A DNA stretch of 5,445 nucleotides. Origin: Phycisphaeraceae bacterium (GTDB taxonomy: Bacteria > Planctomycetota > Phycisphaerae > Phycisphaerales > Phycisphaeraceae). Position numbers and translations under genes: made by a program. The stretch spans positions 1 to 5,445 of the forward strand of contig JAJDCV010000211.1 in assembly GCA_029260675.1 (NCBI GenBank), in the 5' to 3' direction. Shown here piece after piece: positions 1-5,445 of this stretch. Within the stretch, counting starts at the first letter, position 1. Each line of letters begins with the position of its first letter. Under the pieces are notes generated by a model, which saw nothing but the letters and a program-made list of their open reading frames with translations, was not told the origin of the DNA and did not search any database.

Positions 1-545
1 ACGAGTATCTGCTGCTTGCCGTTGCGTTTGAGTTGGCGGACCATCTCCTTGAGGTGCAGGTCGCGGTCCCGGGCGAAGCGTGCGAAGGCCTGCTCCAGGT
101 CGTGCCGGGTGTACTTGCTCAGCGGGTCGTCCATCCCGGTCTGCCGGACGGCCCAGTCGATCAGGGGCCTGGGCTCGGTGTTGTACTTATAGGTATCGAG
201 CGTGGCCAGCAGGCGCTGAAGGTCCGACGTGAAGACGTCGGTCAGGGCTTCGGGCAACTCCCACAGCTCGTGAGTGTCCTTGTTGCCGCGTTCGATTTGA
301 TCGAGCCAGCCTCCGCTGGAAGTGATCGAGGAACTCATGGGCTGTGTCTGTCCTTTCGGCGCTAACGGCGCTACCGCGGTGTTGATGACGACCCGGCCGC
401 GGTTGGCGAATTCAACGCTCAACCTCTGTGCGGCGGCGCCCTTGTGAACGATGGCCTGGGAGTGCTTGATCACGCCCTGGCCCCATTCGGGGCGGGTGGG
501 ATGTGTTACGACATCCCCTTGCTGATAGCGATTGATCCGAGTCAC
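1..545 (-). CDS. DUF3553 domain protein, C-terminus cut by the window edge
   Basis: The frame is open from 626 down to base 1 and has no stop in the window, so only the first 181 residues are visible. Residues 9-61 match DUF3553: QGDVVTHP and PEWGQGVI (residues 9-26), a variable stretch, then VEFANRGRVVI (44-54). This is a small beta-barrel resembling the Tudor-like C-terminus of UvrD/PcrA. Residues 75-181 form a soluble, charged, mostly helical region that I do not recognise as a named domain; it includes LIDWAVRQTG and KYTRHDLEQAFARFARDRD. No signal peptide or membrane segment is seen. GTG 545 is chosen because it lies just before the domain (TRINRYQQGD) and has a weak AGAAG five bases upstream. 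In-frame GTGs at 578 and 575 are alternatives, and an in-frame stop sits at 629-627. The ATG at 338 has an AAAGGA upstream but would delete the whole domain. Its role is unknown; binding to nucleic acid or RNA polymerase is only an analogy with UvrD. Confidence 0.85.
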   Translation of the reverse strand, partial: MTRINRYQQGDVVTHPTRPEWGQGVIKHSQAIVHKGAAAQRLSVEFANRGRVVINTAVAPLAPKGQTQPMSSSITSSGGWLDQIERGNKDTHELWELPEALTDVFTSDLQRLLATLDTYKYNTEPRPLIDWAVRQTGMDDPLSKYTRHDLEQAFARFARDRDLHLKEMVRQLKRNGKQQIL

Positions 546-572
546 AGGAGCTTCTAAGAGCAGGCTCCAGGT

Positions 573-584
573 CACCACGTGGTG
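573..584. repeat. 12-bp perfect palindrome CACCACGTGGTG
   Basis: CACCACGTGGTG is its own reverse complement. Allowing one mismatch per arm, it extends to an 18-bp imperfect dyad at 570-587. It lies 28 bp upstream of the chosen GTG start of the DUF3553 gene, within its leader. It may be a protein-binding operator or an RNA stem close to the start region, or it may be chance in GC-rich DNA. Confidence 0.4.
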
Positions 585-606
585 GCCGGGCCGGCATCCT
601 CCTCGT

Positions 607-643
607 GGCGTACAACGGGGCCTGACTCAGGCCCGTTCACGCC
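607..643 (-). repeat. Strong 37-nt stem-loop in the leader
   Basis: On the minus strand, GGCGT pairs with ACGCC at the base; after a small internal loop, AACGGGCCTG pairs with CAGGCCCCGTT (one bulged base) around a 3-nt AGT loop. It is the strongest hairpin I can see in the window. No U-tract follows, so it is not a standard intrinsic terminator. A GAGGAGG follows about 7 nt after the hairpin but abuts an ATG in a different frame from the DUF3553 gene, so it does not serve that gene's start. Confidence 0.55.
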
Positions 644-914
644 TCGCGTATCTTCGTAAATCCCGACGTCCTGGCTTCCGAGCCAACGATAGGGATCCGT
701 TCGATGCCAGACCGCTCCTTCGATCAACCGGCAAAACAAATGCTTCTCGACCCGACATGCCTGTCTAAAACCAAGCTGTGTCGTGTCGATGTCGGCCTTA
801 AATTCGGCCGTCTCACAGAACCCTATATCGGTCACCCCGCGTGTGCAACTTTGGCGATTGGTTCTCGGTAATGCGGTGGGCTAATCCCACGGTGAGATGC
901 ACTGACTAAGAGCT

Positions 915-942
915 ATTATACAGGGGATCAGGCCCCGGTCAA
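915..942 (-). promoter_or_regulatory. Near-consensus sigma-70 promoter
   Basis: Reading leftward, the -35 box TTGACC (942-937) matches 5 of 6 consensus bases. A 16-bp spacer follows, then a perfect -10 box TATAAT (920-915). Transcription would start near 908-906 and run toward the DUF3553 gene. The spacer carries a short dyad, GGGG-6 nt-CCCC. It lies in the only large gap of the window, just past the end of the upstream gene block, which fits a genuine promoter for the next unit. Confidence 0.75.
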
Positions 943-1016
943 GCATTGTTACGCCCTGAGATCAAGGGTTTTACAGACTTTTTAACAGGCCTTAATCCAT
1001 GCCTCGCGGTCGCATG

Positions 1017-1832
1017 TCACAATGGGTCGTCCCCCCCGATCCCGGGTGACTCGTCGTCCGGTCGGGCGACCTCGTTGGGGACACCGGCCTCGTCGTCCTC
1101 GGCCTGCTCCTCCGCCTCGGCGATCACATCCGCGTCGGGCTGCGTCACCGCCGTTGCCTCCAGCAGGGCGTTGATCCGTTTACGCACCCAGAAAATCCTC
1201 GGCACATGTGGGATACGCCGAAGCTCCGACCGCCCCGTCGCCGAGTACACGATCAGCGTCCCCGAACCGCAGATCAACAACTCTAACAAGTCGGGGTAGG
1301 TGCTGCGGACCCGCTTGGCGCCGCGCGCCAACGAGTCGTCGGCCCGGCCAAACGCGTAGTGCTCAAACTCATTGTGTGTAATACGCCAGCGGTGCTGCAT
1401 CCGCGCCCACACCAGCATCGTCAGGTACGGGATCAATAACAGGATACTCACCGACAGCCCGAACCCCCGGCTGTATTGCACCTCCAGGTCTTCGAAGAAG
1501 TTGAAGATGTTCCCAAAGAGCGTGAACCCGCTCTTCTCGCTCAGCCACAGCCCCAGGAAGAAGAACATCCCAAACGCCGCCAGCCAGAACACCGCGTGGT
1601 TCCGCTCGATGTCCACCCCGATCGTCAGGATCACCACCACACACAAGAGCAGGTACACCCAGCCAAGCGATTCGAGGTTCACCCATTCCCAGCCCGAGGG
1701 AAACCAGAACAGGAACCCCGCAGCGATGATCGGCCAGATGAACAGCAGCTTCGGATACGTGTGGAACACCACCTCGTGGATCGGCTTGTCCGACCCGCCC
1801 AGGCCCGGAGTTTTCTTCCACGGCAGCTTCAT
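1017..1832 (-). CDS. Four-helix membrane protein with a probable bacterial PH-like domain
   Basis: This 271-residue protein has a short charged N-terminus containing HEVVFHTYPKL, then four hydrophobic helices at roughly 28-45, 56-74, 78-97 and 124-143. Residues 146-225 follow the pattern of bacterial PH domains (bPH/DUF304 type): a WRIT strand, paired strands LLELLICGSGTLIVYSATG, then RRIPHVPRIFWVRKRINALLE as the closing strand and helix. The last 45 residues are acidic, low in complexity and probably disordered. The order (membrane helices, cytoplasmic PH-like module, acidic tail) suggests an inner-membrane protein, but I know of no function. It starts 36 nt after the lysyl-oxidase-like gene and may be the last gene of that operon. 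No clear Shine-Dalgarno precedes ATG 1832. No strong terminator follows; a weak CATGC/GCATG hairpin (998-1016) abuts the stop codon. The PH assignment rests on pattern only. Confidence 0.85.
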   Translation of the reverse strand: MKLPWKKTPGLGGSDKPIHEVVFHTYPKLLFIWPIIAAGFLFWFPSGWEWVNLESLGWVYLLLCVVVILTIGVDIERNHAVFWLAAFGMFFFLGLWLSEKSGFTLFGNIFNFFEDLEVQYSRGFGLSVSILLLIPYLTMLVWARMQHRWRITHNEFEHYAFGRADDSLARGAKRVRSTYPDLLELLICGSGTLIVYSATGRSELRRIPHVPRIFWVRKRINALLEATAVTQPDADVIAEAEEQAEDDEAGVPNEVARPDDESPGIGGDDPL

Positions 1833-1868
1833 AGCAATACTGTACCGCGCCCCGCGTTCAGGTGTGTC

Positions 1869-2888
1869 TCAGCACGCGGTCCGGTATCGTCTCAGCACCG
1901 TCAAGCCCAGCAGGCCAACCAGCCCAACCGTCCCGGGTTCCGGCACGTTCGTTAACGCTTCGGCTGGCGGCGGCGTCCCCGCGTTCCAATTACCCAGAAC
2001 CTCGTTGAGGTCGGCGATGCCGACGAACCCGTCGCCGGTTGGATCGCCCAATTGCCAGATGCCCGAAGTGACGTTCTGGTTCCAACTGCCCAGCACGATG
2101 TTCAGGTCGGCGATGCCGACGAACCCGTCGAGGTTCAGGTCGCCGGGGATGCTAACGTCGGGGACGGTCAGGTTTACCAGCACGCGGGTGGTGTTGTTGG
2201 TGTCGTCGGTTTCCTGCACGAAGTTGTAGGGGTCGATGATGACTTCCAGCCAGTACTGCCCATCGGGCAGGCCGGTCGCGTCGACCCACTGCCCGGGGAG
2301 CTGCCAGGAGTATAGGTCGGCCCAACCAACGGACACGCCCAGCGGGTTGCTGTTGGCGCTGTTGTAGACGCGCGTCGCCGGTGCGCCAGGCAGGCCGGTG
2401 TCATAAGCGACCGAATCCACCAGCCCGAAGCTGGTCTTGTCGTGAGACGAGACGATCGGGCCGACCCCGTTGCCGGGCAGGACCTCGCGCAGGTTGTACT
2501 GCGCGAGCCCGACAAGAAACAGGTGCCCAAACGCCGGGTCAGCATCGGGGAAGCTGCCCATGAGTGTCTGTGTCACACCGCCGAGTGAGTCGTGGATATT
2601 CTGGTAAACGTCCTGCGTGTTGTTTGGGTGTGTGACTTCAAAGACCTCGAACGGCCCGTCGCCGATATTCGGGATCGCCGCGGTAAACCTGTAGAGCGCC
2701 TTGCCGGGCTCGGTCGTGGTGTCGAACGTGCCGATGTGCATGTACCCACGCGTCGCATCCTCCCACGCGAAGAGGTCCGGAAGCAGGGGGGTCGCTGGGA
2801 CACCCGCGGACACGGCCGACGCCGTGGCGGATACCACCCAAGCTAAACACACCATGACTTTTAGGGACGCACGCTTCACGTCAAACAT
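1869..2888 (-). CDS. Secreted lysyl-oxidase-like protein with dockerin-like repeats and PEP-CTERM tail
   Basis: This 339-residue protein has a Sec signal peptide (1-29), a lysyl-oxidase-type domain (about 35-241), two EF-hand units (249-270 and 281-302) and a PEP-CTERM tail from VPEP at 315, with hydrophobic core and RRYR end. The oxidase assignment rests on LLPDLFAW, the NIGDGPFEVFEV strand, KTSFGLVD (151-158), GWADLYSWQLPGQWVD (188-203), GLPDGQYWLEV and ETDDTNN. Family members use copper and a lysine-tyrosine quinone to oxidise amines such as lysine side chains. By hand alignment to human LOX from memory, K151 and Y193 match the cofactor pair (K320/Y355), but the copper motif HxHxH appears as FGHLF (120-124), keeping only H122. 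Activity is therefore doubtful. The start at 2888 gives a clean signal peptide and a 22-nt gap from the preceding gene; a start at 2972 would overlap that gene by 62 nt and bury the signal. No clear Shine-Dalgarno is seen. Confidence 0.87.
   Translation of the reverse strand: MFDVKRASLKVMVCLAWVVSATASAVSAGVPATPLLPDLFAWEDATRGYMHIGTFDTTTEPGKALYRFTAAIPNIGDGPFEVFEVTHPNNTQDVYQNIHDSLGGVTQTLMGSFPDADPAFGHLFLVGLAQYNLREVLPGNGVGPIVSSHDKTSFGLVDSVAYDTGLPGAPATRVYNSANSNPLGVSVGWADLYSWQLPGQWVDATGLPDGQYWLEVIIDPYNFVQETDDTNNTTRVLVNLTVPDVSIPGDLNLDGFVGIADLNIVLGSWNQNVTSGIWQLGDPTGDGFVGIADLNEVLGNWNAGTPPPAEALTNVPEPGTVGLVGLLGLTVLRRYRTAC
1983..2144 (-). repeat. EF-hand (dockerin-like) repeat pair in the lysyl-oxidase-like protein
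   Basis: There are two 66-bp units, at 2144-2079 and 2048-1983, 96 bp apart start to start. Each encodes a 12-residue calcium-loop pattern (D-x-N/T-x-DGFVGI-x-D) followed by a DLN..LG.WN helix. Loop position 3 is Asn in the first unit and Thr in the second. This pair has Ala at loop position 11, where the other two proteins have Asp or Glu. Confidence 0.85.
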
Positions 2889-2910
2889 TATACCCGACCG
2901 GCATGCCTGT

Positions 2911-4053
2911 TTAACCCTTAATCCGCGCGGTACGGGCAGACAAAACGCCCCACCCCAACACAATCGGTACAAGACTCACGGGCTCAGGCACGCCCACCAG
3001 CGCTTCTGCCAACGGCGGCGTCCCCGCGTTCCAATTGCCCAGTACCGTGTTCAGGTCTTCGATCCCGACGAAGCCGTCACCGCTTGGGTCACCCATCAGC
3101 GGGTTCCCCGGCGAGACCGTAGTGTTCCAGTTACCCAGGAGGATGTTCAGGTCATCGATCCCGACGAACCCATCGAAGTCCAGGTCGCCCGCCAACCCGC
3201 CAAGCGCATCGAAGAGCACGCCGGCGGCGATATCAGCAAGCAGGCTGTGGGCCGCGGTGGTGGGGTGGACGTCGTCCCAGAACAAGTACTCATCGGCGTT
3301 GATTCCACTTAGGCCCATCGCCTTATCCATGACATTGATGAACCCAAACAAGCCGGGATCGAGTGTGGCGGATTGGATAAGCGCCGCGGCGTCGACCCGG
3401 AAAAATTCTGTGTCGGTGAGCGCTGTCTCCAGTGAGTCCAGCGAAAGGTCAAGCTGACTGTTGAACGACGTACTCAGCGCATCGAACACGGGTTCGTTTG
3501 GTGTGCCCACGTAGCGGGGGGTCTGACCCAGCAGCGGCAGGTTAACGACCACAAAATTTCGACCACCGGCGGCGTGAAGGCTTGTAATGTCACTGGTGAG
3601 ATTATTCACGGGCACGGATACATTGGTCTCCCCGTCGAGGAAGTCGTTGGCGCCGCCCCAGACCACGATCAGTTCATCGCCCGAGGGTCCGCCGTCGTTG
3701 TTGAGGTAGTCGGGGACCTGCTCGTCAATATCGTTGATAAAAAACGACACCAGCCCGGAGCCGTCGGTCCTCGCGCCGCCGAATGCGTAGTTTCGGCCCG
3801 TGCTGCTTTCCAGGTTGGCGACCGGCGGCGCGAGTTGCAGTTGTGTCGCCAGGTACTCGATCCACAGCGGGCCGTTGGAGAATCGGCCGTCGAAGTACCC
3901 GCTGCCCGCCACCCCCAGCCGAGAGTTCGCGTTCCCCGTGTCCGACAGGCTGTCGCCGAAGACGACGATCTGATTGAAAGGCCCCGCCAGTGCCGGTTGT
4001 GACAAGATCAGCCCGAACACCAGCGCCCAAGCGAGCTTTCTGCACAAGCACAT
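2911..4053 (-). CDS. Secreted GDSL/SGNH-family lipase-esterase with dockerin-like repeats and PEP-CTERM tail
   Basis: This 380-residue protein begins with a Sec signal peptide (1-23, cleavage likely after PALA). An SGNH hydrolase domain follows (about 26-287). Block I is FGDSLSDTGN with nucleophile S35; the block II glycine is in GRFSNGPLW (56-64); block III is GGAND with N136; block V is DDVHPT with D260 and H263. All catalytic positions are present, so it should be an active ester hydrolase. The closest style is the lipase/acyltransferase group that includes thermolabile hemolysin and PlaA-like enzymes; the substrate cannot be told. EF-hand units lie at 289-310 and 321-342, and the PEP-CTERM tail starts at VPEP (355) and ends SARTARIKG. 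It lies 30 nt after the sugar dehydrogenase gene and 22 nt before the lysyl-oxidase-like gene. Confidence 0.93.
   Translation of the reverse strand: MCLCRKLAWALVFGLILSQPALAGPFNQIVVFGDSLSDTGNANSRLGVAGSGYFDGRFSNGPLWIEYLATQLQLAPPVANLESSTGRNYAFGGARTDGSGLVSFFINDIDEQVPDYLNNDGGPSGDELIVVWGGANDFLDGETNVSVPVNNLTSDITSLHAAGGRNFVVVNLPLLGQTPRYVGTPNEPVFDALSTSFNSQLDLSLDSLETALTDTEFFRVDAAALIQSATLDPGLFGFINVMDKAMGLSGINADEYLFWDDVHPTTAAHSLLADIAAGVLFDALGGLAGDLDFDGFVGIDDLNILLGNWNTTVSPGNPLMGDPSGDGFVGIEDLNTVLGNWNAGTPPLAEALVGVPEPVSLVPIVLGWGVLSARTARIKG
3028..3189 (-). repeat. EF-hand (dockerin-like) repeat pair in the GDSL hydrolase
   Basis: The units lie at 3189-3124 and 3093-3028, with the same 96-bp spacing as in the neighbouring genes. 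The calcium loops read D-L-D-F-DGFVGIDD and D-P-S-G-DGFVGIED, so loop position 3 is Asp then Ser. A 10-residue linker rich in small residues separates the units. Confidence 0.87.
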
Positions 4054-4058
4054 GCCAG

Positions 4059-4063
4059 CCTCC
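4059..4063 (-). promoter_or_regulatory. Shine-Dalgarno GGAGG of the GDSL hydrolase gene
   Basis: On the minus strand GGAGG stands five bases before ATG 4053. It is the clearest ribosome binding site in the window and fixes that start. The other genes with a visible start have weak or no such motif. Confidence 0.75.
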
Positions 4064-4083
4064 CACCCCGCCGACTTATCAGC

Positions 4084-5445
4084 TTATCCGGGCCGCCGCC
4101 TGAAACCAAGCATCGCAATCATGAACCCGTAGATAGCCATCGCAGGCTCCGGCACGTTAGCCGACGCCTCGCCCGGCGGGGTGCCGTTGTTCCAGTTGCC
4201 AAGCACGGTGTTGAGGTCGTCGATCCCGACGAACCCGTCGCCGCTTGGGTCGCCTTTTTGTGGGTCGCGTGCGGCGACCTGTTGGTTCCAGTTCCCAAGC
4301 ACGAGGTTGAGGTCGTCGATCCCGACGAAGCCGTCGCCGTCGAGGTCGCCGTCGATGCTGGTTTGCGGGACCAGGCGGAAGATCTCGCCGGTGCGTTTGG
4401 CGATGACGTAGATCTCGCCGTCGCTGTCGACCCCGAAGCGCAGGTCGGCGCGGGGGGCGTTGCCCATGATCTGCTTGAGTGTCTGCTCCGAGCCGCTGTG
4501 GAAGAGGGTCAGTTCGTGGACGGTGGCCTGGCTACCCAGCGTCATCTCATCGGCGTCGGTGTAGAACATCCGTCCGTTGACCAGGTCGCCGAAGATGTAC
4601 TTGCCCTGGAGTGTGGAGATGGCCTGGCCGCGGTAGACGAAGCCGCCGACGACGGCGTTGCCCTCGTCGTGGTCGTATTGCGCGACGGGGTAGTTGTAGC
4701 CGAACAGCGCGTCGTTGCCGGGCAGTGCGTTGAGTGTGTTCTGGTTGAAGGGGTCTGTGGCGAAGGTGCCCTCACGGTCGCGCCAGCCGTAGTTCGCGCC
4801 GGGGACGCCGAGGTTGATCTCTTCGATGCTGGCCTGGCCGATATCGGAGATGAACATGTTGGCCGTGCCGTTAAGCCCGGTGTCCCAGCTATAACGGTGG
4901 GGGTTGCGCAGGCCGTAGGCCCAGACCTCGCCGAGGGTTTCGTCCTGCGGGGTGCTGCTCTCGTCGATGCCGAGGGTGTGCTGCAGGTCCGGGTCGCCGA
5001 CGAAGGGGTTGTCTGCGGGGATGCCGTAGTTCCCGTTGGCGCTGTTGTTGCCAAGCGGGTCGATGCGCAGAATCGCGCCCAAGGGCGTGCCGGGGTTCTG
5101 CCCGCCCTGGAAAGGGTCGGTAGGGATGGGTGGCGAGTTGTTCCCGCCATCACCCATCGAGACGTACATCTTGCCGTAGTCCGGGTCGCCGATGTTGGCA
5201 AGCGGGTTGAACCCGATCTGCTGCATGTTGTGGTCGGCGAAGGGTTGGCCGATGCGCAGCAACTCTCTTCGGCTGGTGGCGTCGACGGCGTTTGCGTTGA
5301 GCGGATCGACTTGCCATTCGGTGATCACGCTGTGGTGCGTTGTGGCACCGGGGCTTGGGAAGTCGGGTGTAGGTTTACCCGATTGGTTGTCGCTGTGCGC
5401 GGTGTAAACCTTGCCGAATCCGGGCGCACCGAGCGTGGCGTAGTC
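4084..5445 (-). CDS. PQQ-type glucose/sorbosone dehydrogenase with dockerin-like repeats and PEP-CTERM tail, N-terminus missing
   Basis: The frame is open to the right edge, so the start lies outside; 453 residues are visible, and GTG 5328 is internal. Residues below count from the first visible codon. This is the soluble PQQ sugar dehydrogenase fold, a six-bladed propeller that oxidises aldose-type sugars outside the cytoplasm. Family motifs are ADHNMQQIGFNP (70-81) with probable catalytic base H72, MYVSMGDGG (93-101) with D99, GAILRIDPLG, EVWAYGLRNPHRYSWD with R180 and N181, FISDIGQASIEEIN, NYGWRDREG, AVVGGFVYRG and GKYIFGDLVNGR. Residue roles are transferred from Acinetobacter sGDH from memory. 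The propeller ends near residue 360. EF-hand units lie at 366-387 and 398-419, followed by a GTPPGEA spacer and the VPEP tail ending in RRRPG. It is the first of four closely spaced genes. The true substrate is not predictable; many relatives are of unknown specificity. Confidence 0.92.
   Translation of the reverse strand, partial: DYATLGAPGFGKVYTAHSDNQSGKPTPDFPSPGATTHHSVITEWQVDPLNANAVDATSRRELLRIGQPFADHNMQQIGFNPLANIGDPDYGKMYVSMGDGGNNSPPIPTDPFQGGQNPGTPLGAILRIDPLGNNSANGNYGIPADNPFVGDPDLQHTLGIDESSTPQDETLGEVWAYGLRNPHRYSWDTGLNGTANMFISDIGQASIEEINLGVPGANYGWRDREGTFATDPFNQNTLNALPGNDALFGYNYPVAQYDHDEGNAVVGGFVYRGQAISTLQGKYIFGDLVNGRMFYTDADEMTLGSQATVHELTLFHSGSEQTLKQIMGNAPRADLRFGVDSDGEIYVIAKRTGEIFRLVPQTSIDGDLDGDGFVGIDDLNLVLGNWNQQVAARDPQKGDPSGDGFVGIDDLNTVLGNWNNGTPPGEASANVPEPAMAIYGFMIAMLGFRRRPG
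4189..4350 (-). repeat. EF-hand (dockerin-like) repeat pair in the sugar dehydrogenase
   Basis: The units lie at 4350-4285 and 4254-4189, 96 bp apart. The first loop is a complete D-x-D-x-DG calcium pattern ending in Asp; the second has Ser at position 3. The two DGFVGIDDLN segments are identical in protein, and very similar DNA (cccgacgaa[c/g]ccgtcg on the plus strand) recurs in the other two genes, making six related copies in the window. Confidence 0.88.

Larger units (their letters stand above)
546..908 (-). promoter_or_regulatory. Long structured 5' leader of the DUF3553 gene
   Basis: This is the stretch between the predicted transcription start (about 906-908) and GTG 545, and it holds no gene I can support. 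Read on the minus strand it contains several short stem-loops: GTGGG/CCCAC at 890-876, CGGCC/GGCCG at 810-793, TGGCT/AGCCA with a CGGA loop at 685-672, a long hairpin at 643-607 and a palindrome at 584-573. It could be a regulatory leader, a separate small RNA ending before the gene, or an untranslated region without function. It does not show the signature sequences I know for tRNA, tmRNA, RNase P RNA or SRP RNA. Confidence 0.45.

Noticed and set aside
412..615. Minus-strand 67-codon reading frame preceded directly by GAGGAGG
   Set aside because: The GAGGAGG touches the ATG with no spacing, and the frame overlaps the DUF3553 coding region out of frame; its composition is typical of a shadow frame.
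572..835. Minus-strand 87-codon reading frame starting at GTG 835 in the leader
   Set aside because: It has no Shine-Dalgarno, no recognisable domain and an odd composition, and it runs through the strong stem-loops. A short leader peptide or gene remnant cannot be excluded, but I cannot support a gene.
945..1016. Possible terminator after the membrane protein gene
   Set aside because: The CATGC/GCATG hairpin and the later CCCT/AGGG stem are weak, and no U-tract follows directly. Not a convincing intrinsic terminator.
1372..2229. Long plus-strand reading frame antisense to the membrane protein and lysyl-oxidase-like genes
   Set aside because: It crosses two well-supported minus-strand genes and has no recognisable domain or start signal. 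The repeated SAMPTNPS segments are just the antisense of the EF-hand repeats.
2887..2892. TATAAT on the minus strand overlapping the start codon of the lysyl-oxidase-like gene
   Set aside because: A promoter here would start transcription inside the coding region, and the matching -35 (TTAAAC at 16 bp) is poor. Most likely a chance match.
753..2915. Similar minus-strand stretches ACAGGCATG...TCGGGT near 768-750 and 2915-2894
   Set aside because: Only about 15 bases are shared, with an insertion between them. This is too little to call a dispersed repeat or mobile-element end.
4542..5201. Long Thr/Ser/Arg-rich minus-strand reading frame inside the sugar dehydrogenase gene
   Set aside because: It is a shifted-frame shadow of a GC-rich gene: low complexity and fully inside a well-supported coding region.

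Overview
The window most likely comes from a Planctomycetota genome, probably class Phycisphaerae. The reasons are GC-rich DNA, three secreted enzymes that each end in a pair of dockerin-like EF-hand repeats followed by a PEP-CTERM sorting tail, and a DUF3553-type protein with a long extra C-terminal region. The lineage call is inference from protein style; no rRNA or other phylogenetic marker is present. Every gene I can support lies on the minus strand.

Read in the direction of transcription (right to left), the first block spans 5445 to 1017. It holds four genes: a PQQ-type glucose/sorbosone dehydrogenase (its N-terminus lies beyond the right edge), a GDSL/SGNH lipase-esterase, a lysyl-oxidase-like protein, and a four-helix membrane protein with a probable bacterial PH domain. 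The gaps are 30, 22 and 36 nt, so co-transcription is plausible. The first three are export substrates sharing nearly the same C-terminal cassette: EF-hand unit, 10-residue linker, EF-hand unit, GTPP-rich spacer, VPEP, hydrophobic stretch, Arg-rich end. They look like enzymes placed at the cell surface or released by one exosortase-type route. No exosortase, cohesin or PQQ biosynthesis gene is visible here.

The second block spans 942 to 1. A near-consensus sigma-70 promoter (TTGACC, 16 bp, TATAAT) at 942-915 reads leftward through about 360 nt with no convincing gene but several GC-rich stem-loops and a 12-bp perfect palindrome. It then enters a gene starting at GTG 545 that runs off the left edge. 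Its N-terminus matches DUF3553; starting it at the internal ATG at 338 would remove that domain.

The points most worth a second look are the lysyl-oxidase-like protein, which appears to keep the cofactor-forming Lys and Tyr but only one of the three copper-binding histidines; the structured leader in front of the DUF3553 gene; and the strict 96-bp period of the EF-hand pairs in all three secreted proteins. I saw no tRNA, rRNA, CRISPR array, insertion sequence or convincing intrinsic terminator. Apart from the leader and the odd lysyl oxidase, this looks like ordinary planctomycete chromosome, and I cannot claim a new multi-gene system.
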